From NCBI GenBank assembly GCA_008933045.1, contig WBXJ01000010.1:1-23771 (forward strand): a DNA stretch of 23,771 nt, read 5' to 3'. Numbering within the stretch: the first letter of the stretch is position 1; every line of letters starts with the position of its first letter. The notes under the pieces were generated by a model that saw nothing but the letters and a program-made list of their open reading frames with translations, searched no databases and was not told the DNA's origin. The position numbers were made by a program, and so were the translations under genes. Source of the stretch: Verrucomicrobiota bacterium. GTDB taxonomy: Bacteria; Verrucomicrobiota; Verrucomicrobiia; Limisphaerales; SXQI01. This document shows positions 7,269-15,256 of the stretch, in pieces.

Positions 7269-7294
7269 AATCAACGCATCTGGATACGTTGATT
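7269..7294. promoter_or_regulatory. 26-bp near-perfect palindrome, likely operator in metH/VKOR promoter region
   Basis: Outer half-sites AATCAACG (7269-7276) and CGTTGATT (7287-7294) are exact reverse complements. Inside them, ATC (7278-7280) and GAT (7283-7285) also pair, leaving one C/A mismatch and a TG centre. That makes 11 of 13 positions symmetric. The TTTAAT at 7293-7298 matches TATAAT at 5 of 6 positions and could be the metH -10 box, which would place the palindrome across the -35/-10 spacer, a usual repressor position. The same TCAACG core occurs at 7235-7240. The palindrome is seen directly; the regulatory role is inference. Confidence 0.6.
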
Positions 7295-7334
7295 TAATCT
7301 TGTTTCTCCTCTGTTCATCTGATACAGTTATTTC

Positions 7335-10300
7335 ATGACGTCTTCACGCCGTGAGCAACAAACCGAAGCCCTGCATCAATTGCTTCGAGAGCGAATTCTC
7401 ATCATTGATGGTGCGATGGGAACGATGATTCAGCGTTATCAGATGGACGAGAATGATTTTCGCGGGAATCGCTTCCAAGATTGGCAACGAGACCTAAAAG
7501 GTAACAATGATTTACTCAATATCACCCGCCCTGAAGTGATCGAAGAGATTCACCGCCAGTATCTAGAGGCTGGAGCGGATATCATTGAGACCAATACTTT
7601 TAATTCCCAATCTATTTCCTTAGCTGACTACGGCATGGAATCACTGGGTTACGAACTCAATGTGGCCGGCGCACAACGTGCCCGAGCGGCGGCGGATACC
7701 GTGATGGCGGCGCAGCCTGGGCGCACCTGTTGGGTAGCGGGAGCATTGGGACCTACCACACGGACGACCTCTATCTCGACGGACGTCAACAATCCCGCAG
7801 CACGAGGTGTGACTTATGCCGCATTGGTCACCGCCTACGGTGAACAGATTCGCGGGTTGATCGACGGTGGTGCGGACATCCTGATCGTGGAGACCATTTT
7901 CGATACTTTGAACGCAAAAGCCGCGTTTTTCGCCATCGAACAATATTTTGATGAAGTGGGTTTTCGTGTGCCGATCATGGCATCGGTCACTTTTATTCAA
8001 CCGGGAGGCGTTCGCGGGGTGACAGGGCAAACCGTGGAAGCTTTTTGGAACTCCATCTCGCATGTCCCTCTATTAAGTGTCGGAATGAACTGCGCGTTGG
8101 GCCCCAACGAGATGCGTCCGTTGATCGAGGAATTGGCACACCTGGCACCTGTTCCTGTTAGTTGCTATCCGAATGCAGGTTTGCCTAACCCCTTGCTACC
8201 TACGGGTTTTCCAGAGACGCCAGAAACACTCGCTCCTCAGCTCAAAGAATGGGCAGAGGCGGGTTGGTTGAACATCGTGGGTGGCTGTTGCGGCACGACT
8301 CCCGCGCATATTCGCGCGATCGCCGATGCTGTGAAGTCCGTCCCTCCGCGCCTCGTGCCGAAGGTCGAACCTTTCCAACGCCTGAGCGGGTTGGACGCGT
8401 TGACACTGCGTCCAGAAACAAATTTTGTGAATATTGGTGAGAGAACCAATGTGACCGGATCTCCCAAGTTCTCGAAGCTCATCTTGGGTGGCCACTATGA
8501 GGAGGCACTCGCGATCGCTCGGCAGCAAGTGGAGAATGGAGCTCAGATCATCGACATCAACATGGACGAGGGGTTGCTTGATTCGGAGAAAGCGATGACC
8601 CATTTTCTGAACCTCATCGCAACGGAGCCAGATATCTCAAAGGTGCCGATCATGATCGACAGCTCGAAATGGTCCGTCTTGGAGGCTGGTCTGCAATGTG
8701 TGCAGGGAAAAGGAGTCGTGAACTCGATCAGCCTTAAAGAAGGTGAAGCCAAATTCAAAGAGCAGGCTAAGTTAATTCGTCGGTACGGAGCAGCGGTCGT
8801 GGTAATGGCGTTCGACGAGCAAGGTCAAGCCGACAGCGCAAAACGAAAATGTGAAATCTGCGCAAGATCCTACAAAATCTTGACCGAAGAAATTGGGTTT
8901 CCGCCCCAAGATATTATTTTTGATCCGAACATCCTGACCGTGGCCACAGGGATGGATGAACATAATAATTACGCTGTGGATTTCATCGAGGCAACTCGGT
9001 GGATTAAAAAGCACTTACCGCACGCCAAAGTCAGCGGTGGTGTCAGCAATATTTCATTCTCATTCCGAGGCAACAACGCGGTGCGGGAAGCGATGCACTC
9101 CGCGTTTTTATTCCACGCCATTAACGCAGGAATGGATATGGGAATCGTCAACGCAGGGTTGCTCGAAGTTTACGCAGAGATTCCTAAAGATTTGCTGGAA
9201 CTGGTTGAGGATGTGCTGCTCAACCGACGCGATGACGCCACCGAAAGACTGATCAAATTTGCCGAGTCGGTCAAAAAAAAGGACACTGTCGAGGTTGCGG
9301 CTGAGCTGTGGCGCCAAGGCTCCGTGGAAGAACGCTTGAGCCACGCCTTAGTCAAAGGCATCGTCGATTTCATTGAACGCGACACAGAGGAAGCGCGCCT
9401 CAAATATGATAAGCCCATTCAAGTGATTGAGGGACCGCTCATGGCTGGAATGAACGTCGTGGGTGATCTTTTTGGAGCTGGAAAAATGTTCCTGCCTCAA
9501 GTGGTGAAAAGTGCGCGAGTCATGAAAAAATCCGTCGCTCACCTGCTGCCATTCATGGAGGAGGAAAAGAAACGAACCGGAAGCGGACGAGCTCAAGGTA
9601 AGATCCTGATGGCCACCGTCAAAGGCGACGTGCATGACATTGGAAAGAATATTGTCGGGGTAGTTTTGGCCTGCAATAACTACGAAGTTATTGACTTAGG
9701 AGTCATGGTTTCTTGCGAAAAAATTCTCAATACTGCACGCAAGTTGAACGTTGATTTAATTGGCCTGAGCGGATTGATCACACCCTCGCTGGAGGAAATG
9801 ACCCATGTTGCCAAAGAAATGCGACGACAAGGTTTCACCACACCCCTCCTGATTGGTGGAGCCACGACGAGCAAAGCCCACACTGCCATCAAAATCGCTC
9901 CGTCCTATCAACATCCGGTGCTCCATGTGCTTGATGCCTCAAGAGCGGTGGGTGTTGCTGCGCAATTATTGAACCCAGAACTGCGAGAAAAATTTGCGGC
10001 GAAAAATCGTGAAGATCAAACGGCATTGGTGCACGCCCACCACTCCACCCGCACGCTCCGCTCCTTGTTGCCCCTCAGCGAAGCACGATTACGAAAGACG
10101 AAAATCGACTGGCGACCCGATGACATCCCCCAACCTACTCAGACGGGGGTTCGTATTCTCAAAAACTTCTCATTAGAGAAAATCGCTCCATTCATTGATT
10201 GGTCTCCTTTTTTTCATACCTGGGAATTACGCGGGCGATTTCCTGCGATATTTGAGGACGCAACAGTGGGGTCAAAAGCCCGAGAGCTCTACGACGATGC

Positions 10301-11090
10301 TCAAAAACTCCTCAACCAAATCGTCGAACAAAACCTATTTAATGCACACGCGGTGTATGGGATGTTCCCGGCAAATTCCGTAAGAGATGACATTGAGGTT
10401 TATACAGATGAGACGCGAAACAAAGTCCTAACAACATTCCATACACTTCGGCAGCAGATGGAGAAACAGCCGACTGAATTTAACCACGCGTTGGCAGATT
10501 TTATCGCGCCCAAGGAAACTGGATTAAGCGATCATATTGGACTGTTTGCCTTGACGACAGGGCACGGCGTGGACGAGTTGGCCAAGAAGTTCGAGGCTGA
10601 CCACGATGACTACAACTCCATCATGACGAAAGCACTCGCCGATCGCCTAGCCGAAGCCTTCGCTGAGTGTTTGCACAAAACCGTGCGCGAGGAGTGGGGC
10701 TATGGGGTTGGTGAAAACCTGTCCAACGAAGAGTTGATTAAAGAAAAGTATCGAGGCATTCGCCCTGCCCCCGGTTATCCAGCCTGCCCAGATCATACGG
10801 AGAAACAAATCATCTGGGACATCCTTGACGTAGAAAAAGCCACAGGGATTAAACTGACCGAAAGTTTCGCCATGTGGCCAGCCAGCAGTGTAAGTGGACT
10901 TTACTTTGCTCATCCCGAGGCGAAGTATTTTGGGGTCGGAAAAATCGGACGTGACCAAGTGTTGGACTACCACCTCCGCAAGGGATTGGATCTTCCGACA
11001 CTTGAGCGATGGCTCTCGCCGATTTTGAATTATGATCCCGAAACGGTGACGTCGAGTCCAGTAACTTGCGGCTGTGGATCCACGCATTGA
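7335..11090 (+). CDS. metH: Cobalamin-dependent methionine synthase
   Basis: MetH moves a methyl group from 5-methyltetrahydrofolate to homocysteine through a corrinoid cofactor. At 1251 aa it is close to E. coli MetH (about 1227) and has all four modules. The homocysteine domain (about 1-335) has zinc ligands C253 (MNCALGP) and C318/C319 (VGGCCGTTP). The pterin domain (about 355-640) begins FVNIGERTNVTGS and contains VPIMIDSSKWSVLEAGL. The cobalamin cap and binding domain (about 655-900) contains GDVHDIGKN with axial His767. The AdoMet reactivation domain contains RPAPGYPACPDHTEK. The start is ATG 7335, with no recognisable Shine-Dalgarno. It is transcribed alone, divergent from the VKOR operon, with a palindrome about 40 bp upstream. 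No cobalamin or SAM riboswitch features fit in the short leader. Confidence 0.98.
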   Translation: MTSSRREQQTEALHQLLRERILIIDGAMGTMIQRYQMDENDFRGNRFQDWQRDLKGNNDLLNITRPEVIEEIHRQYLEAGADIIETNTFNSQSISLADYGMESLGYELNVAGAQRARAAADTVMAAQPGRTCWVAGALGPTTRTTSISTDVNNPAARGVTYAALVTAYGEQIRGLIDGGADILIVETIFDTLNAKAAFFAIEQYFDEVGFRVPIMASVTFIQPGGVRGVTGQTVEAFWNSISHVPLLSVGMNCALGPNEMRPLIEELAHLAPVPVSCYPNAGLPNPLLPTGFPETPETLAPQLKEWAEAGWLNIVGGCCGTTPAHIRAIADAVKSVPPRLVPKVEPFQRLSGLDALTLRPETNFVNIGERTNVTGSPKFSKLILGGHYEEALAIARQQVENGAQIIDINMDEGLLDSEKAMTHFLNLIATEPDISKVPIMIDSSKWSVLEAGLQCVQGKGVVNSISLKEGEAKFKEQAKLIRRYGAAVVVMAFDEQGQADSAKRKCEICARSYKILTEEIGFPPQDIIFDPNILTVATGMDEHNNYAVDFIEATRWIKKHLPHAKVSGGVSNISFSFRGNNAVREAMHSAFLFHAINAGMDMGIVNAGLLEVYAEIPKDLLELVEDVLLNRRDDATERLIKFAESVKKKDTVEVAAELWRQGSVEERLSHALVKGIVDFIERDTEEARLKYDKPIQVIEGPLMAGMNVVGDLFGAGKMFLPQVVKSARVMKKSVAHLLPFMEEEKKRTGSGRAQGKILMATVKGDVHDIGKNIVGVVLACNNYEVIDLGVMVSCEKILNTARKLNVDLIGLSGLITPSLEEMTHVAKEMRRQGFTTPLLIGGATTSKAHTAIKIAPSYQHPVLHVLDASRAVGVAAQLLNPELREKFAAKNREDQTALVHAHHSTRTLRSLLPLSEARLRKTKIDWRPDDIPQPTQTGVRILKNFSLEKIAPFIDWSPFFHTWELRGRFPAIFEDATVGSKARELYDDAQKLLNQIVEQNLFNAHAVYGMFPANSVRDDIEVYTDETRNKVLTTFHTLRQQMEKQPTEFNHALADFIAPKETGLSDHIGLFALTTGHGVDELAKKFEADHDDYNSIMTKALADRLAEAFAECLHKTVREEWGYGVGENLSNEELIKEKYRGIRPAPGYPACPDHTEKQIIWDILDVEKATGIKLTESFAMWPASSVSGLYFAHPEAKYFGVGKIGRDQVLDYHLRKGLDLPTLERWLSPILNYDPETVTSSPVTCGCGSTH

Positions 11091-11159
11091 CCAAGCTAAA
11101 CACGACTCTTTTTACACCTCATCATTGATCCGTGAAATCACTCCGAACCTAACATTGCC

Positions 11160-11178
11160 ACGGAGAGTTGAACTCCGT
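11160..11178 (+). promoter_or_regulatory. Small stem-loop before the beta-CASP gene
   Basis: ACGGAG (11160-11165) and CTCCGT (11173-11178) form an exact 6-bp stem with a 7-nt loop, ending 11 nt before ATG 11190. The 70 nt between the metH stop and this hairpin show no T-run terminator after a stem. The hairpin could be a late read-through attenuator or a 5' leader structure. Short stems of this kind also arise by chance. Confidence 0.2.
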
Positions 11179-11189
11179 TAGTGTGTTTT

Positions 11190-12566
11190 ATGCAGATTCG
11201 GAATTTGAATCCCAGTCAGGATATCGGTGCAAGTGCTTGGTATGTGCAAATTGATGGCCATCGTCTGTTGATGGACGCTGGCACGCACCCCAAACTCGAG
11301 GGCCACGCCAGCATGCCTCTTTACGAGGAAATCAAGAATGAGGATGTCGATGCGATCGCCATCTCCCATTGTCATCATGACCACGTCGGGTCGCTGCCGA
11401 TGGCTCAAAGATACTTCCCAAAAGCCCATGTTTTGATGACCGAGTTGAGCTACTTCCTAGTGGAACGAGTGCTCCATAATTCGGTCAATGTCATGATGCG
11501 GCAGAAGGAAGAGTTGGGCATCCAAGAATACCCTCTCTTCACGCATGATGAGATCGACGAAACGGCGCACCTTTTCCAAGGGTTTCGTTACAATCGAGAA
11601 GTCGAGTGGGCCGCCTTCAGCAAAACCCGCGCGGGCTTTGCCTCACCAACCTTGGAATTCTACGATGCGGGCCATGCTCTGGGCTCGGCGGGGATTATGG
11701 TGCGCGGCAGCAAGGAAACGCTTTTTTACACTGGGGACGTCTGTTTCCGCGATCAAACGCTTCTCAAAGCCGCCCGTTTCACCGACGTGCGAGCGGATGT
11801 GCTTATCATGGAGACCACTCGAGGAAACCGGATGACGCCGGTAGGTTTTACTCGCGAAGCAGAGGTTGATCGGTTGGCCAAAGCCATTCAAAGCGTGATT
11901 CAACGTCGCGGTTGTATTTTGATTCCAGTTTTCGCGTTAGGTCGAACCCAGGAAATCCTCGCTCAACTCGCACTCATGATGAGGTCAGGTCAGGTGCAAA
12001 ACCAGCCGATCTACATTGGGGGATTAGGCCGAGTATTCACGGAAATCTACGACCTTCAGGCTCACCGCGCTAACCGTAACCACACGGGCCTGAAGCTGAC
12101 CGATGCGTTGAATTTAATTGTTTTGGAAAAAGGCCAATCTGAAAAAATGCGCCTGAACACACCGCGTATTTTTGTTGTTACCGCTGGGATGATGTCGGAA
12201 AAAACTGCTGCTCACGATCTCGCAATGCGGATGGCAGGCGATCCAAAACACGCCATCTTTTTCGTTGGCTATGCGGATCCTGATACCGCCGGTGGCCGTC
12301 TGAAGGCTGCCAAGCACGGCGAAACATTTTTGTTCAGTCCTTCCGGTGGTGAATTAACGAAGCAGTGTCAAATTGAAGACTTCGACCTCACGGCCCACGC
12401 GAACCGCGAGGATCTGCTCGACTTTGTCGGTCAAGTAAATCCGAGAACCGTTTTACTGGGTCACGGATCCGAAGAATCCCGGATGTGGTTCGAGAAAGCT
12501 ATTCTCGAACGTCATCCAAAAATAAAAATCGTCCAACCTCAACCAGGCGTGCTAGTCGAAGCTTAA
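11190..12566 (+). CDS. Metallo-beta-lactamase-fold beta-CASP protein (RNase J/CPSF73-like exonuclease family)
   Basis: The protein (458 aa from ATG 11190; GTG 11181 would add three residues) has the metallo-beta-lactamase and beta-CASP architecture of RNA-processing nucleases such as CPSF-73/Ysh1 and archaeal and bacterial homologues. The zinc-binding motif is SHCHHDHVG (H60, H62, D64, H65). H162 (DAGHALGSAG) and D183 (FYTGDV) complete the two-metal site. LIMETTRGNR marks beta-CASP motif A. GYADPDTAGGRL, DLTAHANREDLLDF and LLGHGSEESRMWF correspond to the later conserved segments with their histidines. RNA substrate is inferred from the family, and no KH or S1 domain is visible. It has no signal peptide, so it should be cytoplasmic. 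It is convergent with the FG-GAP gene, 15 bp apart, with no clear terminator between. Confidence 0.9.
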   Translation: MQIRNLNPSQDIGASAWYVQIDGHRLLMDAGTHPKLEGHASMPLYEEIKNEDVDAIAISHCHHDHVGSLPMAQRYFPKAHVLMTELSYFLVERVLHNSVNVMMRQKEELGIQEYPLFTHDEIDETAHLFQGFRYNREVEWAAFSKTRAGFASPTLEFYDAGHALGSAGIMVRGSKETLFYTGDVCFRDQTLLKAARFTDVRADVLIMETTRGNRMTPVGFTREAEVDRLAKAIQSVIQRRGCILIPVFALGRTQEILAQLALMMRSGQVQNQPIYIGGLGRVFTEIYDLQAHRANRNHTGLKLTDALNLIVLEKGQSEKMRLNTPRIFVVTAGMMSEKTAAHDLAMRMAGDPKHAIFFVGYADPDTAGGRLKAAKHGETFLFSPSGGELTKQCQIEDFDLTAHANREDLLDFVGQVNPRTVLLGHGSEESRMWFEKAILERHPKIKIVQPQPGVLVEA

Positions 12567-12581
12567 AGCGTGCTGCCTCAC

Positions 12582-13781
12582 TCATCGCGCTCCTTCGTTC
12601 CAGTAAATCATCACGTTTTTGGTGGAACGTCCGGAGGCAATAATGTCGAGCTTTCCGTCGCCGTTGAGATCAGCCAGTGCCACATCCTCGCAGGCCATCT
12701 TTCCGGAATCGATAGCAACTGATTTCCAAGCACGACCCGAGGCATCCTCGCTCCAATAAAGTTTTAGACCGATCGAATCGCCCTGCTTTTTTCCACGCCA
12801 ACCGACGACCACTTGGCTTTGACCTTGTGCCGCTAAGTCTCCGCACGCGACCGCGTGTCCATCCACCAAATCCTTGTCAATGACAACCCGTTCCCAGAGG
12901 GATGTCGTGTTGTTTGATGGAGGCTCAAGGTAGATACAAGCTTGGTTCCCGTGCATGGGTTCAACTGTCGCCAGAAATCGTCTCCCGTTCATCACCACTC
13001 CAGAACGCACTTCGCCCGCCCCAATAAAATCAACCTGCCCTTGCGAATTCCCACCCAACGCCTTCCGAATCCAGCTACCGTTGTGAAGATCGAGTAAGAA
13101 CACCCCCTCTTTTCCAGCCACCAACAACTCATCGCCTCGTTTGGAATTCCAGTCGACTAGCTCAAAGTTGTGGGTCATATGAAGCGAGGCGTCCACGACC
13201 TCAGTCGGCCATGGTTGCCGCACATCCTTCGGCACTGAGTACGCCAGCATACGCACCCCTTCGCCATTACCTCCCTGATTCCCTCGCCCATGCAACGGCA
13301 ACACCACAAGTTGAGAAGCACCACTCGTAGATTTCATCCATCTCATGCGGTGAACCGTAGGCTCCTTTGGCAACTCAATCGGAGTCCAGCGTTCGCGGCG
13401 ATTGACAGGAGGTTGCAAATAAAAAACAGCCCCACTCTTCACCGTATCGTTAGGGTTCCACCCAGCCCCCACGGCGACCTCAGCCTTGCCGTCACCATCA
13501 ATATCAGAAGCAGCAACGCAGACGTTATCCAATGCGGTGAGGTTCTCTGCGATGAGATGCCTCGTCCAATCCGGATTGGAATACCAGACAATCTGGCGTT
13601 TATCGGCCAATAGAATATCGAGTCGCCCGTCGCCATCCACATCAGCGATGGCCAACCCGTAGCCAATCTCCACACGACCATCAATCTCCTGCGGTCGAAA
13701 CGAAGGCATTTTAACTTCGGCGATCCCCGCACAAGTAACGAACCCTACGACAAGAGTTGAAAGCAAAAAACGATGCATCAT
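12582..13781 (-). CDS. Exported FG-GAP/VCBS-repeat protein
   Basis: This 399-aa protein has a signal peptide (MMHRFLLSTLVVGFVTCAGIA) and several FG-GAP/VCBS repeats that build a beta-propeller. Calcium-loop motifs of the form DxDGDGxxD are at residues 47-55 (DVDGDGRLD), 93-101 (DIDGDGKAE) and near the C-terminus (DLNGDGKLDIIASGR). Less perfect blades occur between them (ELVDWNSKRGDELLVAGK, ACGDLAAQGQSQVVVGW). Such proteins are abundant in PVC bacteria, and their ligands are generally unknown. The start is one of two adjacent ATGs (13781 or 13778); the open frame upstream to 13865 lacks signal character. It lies 109 bp downstream of tRNA-Lys on the same strand, so read-through from the tRNA is possible. 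It ends 15 bp from the convergent beta-CASP gene. Confidence 0.83.
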   Translation of the reverse strand: MMHRFLLSTLVVGFVTCAGIAEVKMPSFRPQEIDGRVEIGYGLAIADVDGDGRLDILLADKRQIVWYSNPDWTRHLIAENLTALDNVCVAASDIDGDGKAEVAVGAGWNPNDTVKSGAVFYLQPPVNRRERWTPIELPKEPTVHRMRWMKSTSGASQLVVLPLHGRGNQGGNGEGVRMLAYSVPKDVRQPWPTEVVDASLHMTHNFELVDWNSKRGDELLVAGKEGVFLLDLHNGSWIRKALGGNSQGQVDFIGAGEVRSGVVMNGRRFLATVEPMHGNQACIYLEPPSNNTTSLWERVVIDKDLVDGHAVACGDLAAQGQSQVVVGWRGKKQGDSIGLKLYWSEDASGRAWKSVAIDSGKMACEDVALADLNGDGKLDIIASGRSTKNVMIYWNEGAR

Positions 13782-13890
13782 AAGCGAGTGTTGACTCCCC
13801 AACAGATATCCGAGCGAAGTTTGGGGTGCAACAAGGACGTTCGTTGACCTGAGCAAAAAATCCAACCAACCGGAAGCGAACTAACGAAAA

Positions 13891-13965
<75 letters not shown>

Positions 13966-14160
13966 ATCCCGCAAGAGTGGGGATTGAATCCCATTCGACC
14001 AGTGATTAGCAAGATTTTTTCAGGAACTTTTTCCACAGCGAACGGCGAAACCTAAGCCGCAAATTTAATAATCACACCCGCAACTGGCGGCCCCAAGGGG
14101 GAAATGTCCCTTTGAGATTGCTTCGAATTGACGAACCGTGAATTGGGCGAACAATGAACC

Positions 14161-14468
14161 ATGCAAGCTAAGGACGAAACGTCGGTCAAAACGCCGCGCA
14201 AATTCGGTGAGACCTTTAAACTGGAAGCCGTCCAAAACTGACAGAACAGCCGGAAATCGGCCAAAGCCGTGGCCCAGGAGCTGGGCATTGTGGCCAACCT
14301 GCTTTAATCGGCAGGACTTCGCAACCCGCCGCTAGGCCCGAGCCGAAATTTTCGCCTTACATAAAAATCTTCTACAATCGCCAGCGCGGACACGACGAAT
14401 CCGTCACTGGGTGCCGATCAATTGCAAAAAAGAAAACTCAATTTGAGGAAATCCGACGTGGTGATTGA
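14161..14468 (+). pseudogene. Decayed IS3-family transposase remnant (orfA start joined to orfB end)
   Basis: From ATG 14161 the frame reads like an IS3-type OrfA helix-turn-helix N-terminus: TPRKFGETFKLEAVQN, an in-frame TGA (14239-14241), then RKSAKAVAQELGIVANLL and a TAA (14305-14307). This matches the usual pattern of K-F/Y-x-x-x-FK-x-EAV ... GKS-x-x-x-VA-x-ELGI-x-x-NLL. Shortly after, in shifted frames, come AEIFA (14342-14356) and YIKIFYNRQRGHD (from 14358), ending QFEE before TGA 14466-14468. That is the C-terminal signature of OrfB, usually I-x-x-FYN-x-x-R-x-H...FE. The DDE catalytic core between the two is absent, so most of the element has been deleted and the rest carries stops and frameshifts. 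I could not identify terminal inverted repeats or a target duplication. Confidence 0.7.
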
Positions 14469-14473
14469 CTTGA

Positions 14474-14491
14474 GGTAACCGGCTCGTTACC
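14474..14491. promoter_or_regulatory. Perfect 6-6-6 inverted repeat before the zinc-ribbon gene
   Basis: GGTAAC (14474-14479) and GTTACC (14486-14491) are exact reverse complements separated by 6 bp, centred about 34 bp before ATG 14516. A TTGACT (14465-14470, 5 of 6 matches to a -35 box) overlaps its left side, but no good -10 box is correctly spaced. It could be an operator or a relic of the adjacent transposon end. Confidence 0.3.
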
Positions 14492-14515
14492 GTTCATTCC
14501 AGATAATTTGAGACC

Positions 14516-15244
14516 ATGCTTCCTGTCATCGAAAACTTATTGATTCTGCAAGACCGCGATCGCAAAATTCAGCGCGTAGAACAGGATCTCGCCCATATCG
14601 CGCCGGAACGCACTCAGCTTCAGGATAAGGCGCGTCAGGGTCAATCTGGCTTCGAAGCAGCCAAACTCAAAGCACACGGGATCGAGTCCGAAAAAAAACG
14701 GTTGGAACTCGAGGTCGAGTCTAAAAAAACGCAGATCGAGAAGTACTCGGTGCAACAATTTCAGACCAAGAAGAACGACGAGTACAAGGCCCTTGGCAAT
14801 GAAATGGAATCTTGCAAAAAGGCAATCTACCAACTGGAGGAACAGCAATTGGTGCTGATGGAACTCGCGGAGGAAGCCCTGAAATTGCAAGCTGAAGCCG
14901 CTCGGGTCGCAAGCGAAGCCCAAAAATATATGAACGGGCAGGTTGCCGAATTAGCAAATCGTGAGGTGCGATTGAATCGGCAAATTGATGAGTTAAAGTC
15001 CGACTATTCTCAACTTCAAGATGTATTGGATTCGGATGTGCTTTCGCGGTATGTGAGGTTACGTAAGAACAAAGGTGGCAACGCGGTGGTAGGCATTCAG
15101 CATAGTGTCTGTGGCGGGTGTCACATGAAACTTCCGCAGCAAGAAGTGGTATCCTGCAAAAACCAAGCTGACTTAGTAGGCTGTCCCAATTGTGGACGGA
15201 TTCTTTACTACAGCCGGGACATGGATCTGGCTGTCGTGGATTAG
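14516..15244 (+). CDS. Coiled-coil protein with C-terminal C4 zinc ribbon (CdsZ/FlgZ-like family)
   Basis: The 242-aa protein starts MLPVIENLLILQDRDRKIQRVEQDL. Residues about 5-180 form long charged helices predicted to be an antiparallel coiled coil. The C-terminus (about 190-232) is a C4 zinc ribbon: CGGC (C199, C202) and CPNC (C223, C226), with an extra C214 between. This is the zf-RING_7 family. Studied relatives are Helicobacter FlgZ/HP0958, which affects flagellar assembly and binds RNA, and chlamydial CdsZ of type III secretion. Most family members are in bacteria without those systems, so the role here is open; a protein- or RNA-handling adaptor is plausible. The gene is single and begins 47 bp after the end of the IS3 remnant. 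Only a weak GAG precedes the ATG. Confidence 0.87.
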   Translation: MLPVIENLLILQDRDRKIQRVEQDLAHIAPERTQLQDKARQGQSGFEAAKLKAHGIESEKKRLELEVESKKTQIEKYSVQQFQTKKNDEYKALGNEMESCKKAIYQLEEQQLVLMELAEEALKLQAEAARVASEAQKYMNGQVAELANREVRLNRQIDELKSDYSQLQDVLDSDVLSRYVRLRKNKGGNAVVGIQHSVCGGCHMKLPQQEVVSCKNQADLVGCPNCGRILYYSRDMDLAVVD

Positions 15245-15256
15245 ATTTTCAACCGG

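Noticed and set aside
7203..7334. SAM or cobalamin riboswitch in front of metH
   Set aside because: The gap is only about 130 nt, shared with a divergent gene, and shows no B12-box or SAM aptamer helices. The palindrome fits a DNA operator better.
8196..8603. Antisense open frame of 135 codons inside metH
   Set aside because: metH is intact on the + strand; this frame has no family resemblance and reflects codon bias of the real gene. The same applies to 7641-8063 and 10647-11087.
13980..14012. Second, degenerate tRNA (Ser GCT-like loop TTGCTAA)
   Set aside because: The stems around the loop do not pair and no acceptor or CCA is present; kept only as a low-interest palindrome observation.
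14052..14297. Reverse-strand ORF of 81 codons over the IS3 remnant
   Set aside because: The + strand explains this DNA as degraded OrfA; the reverse frame has no recognisable features or ribosome site.
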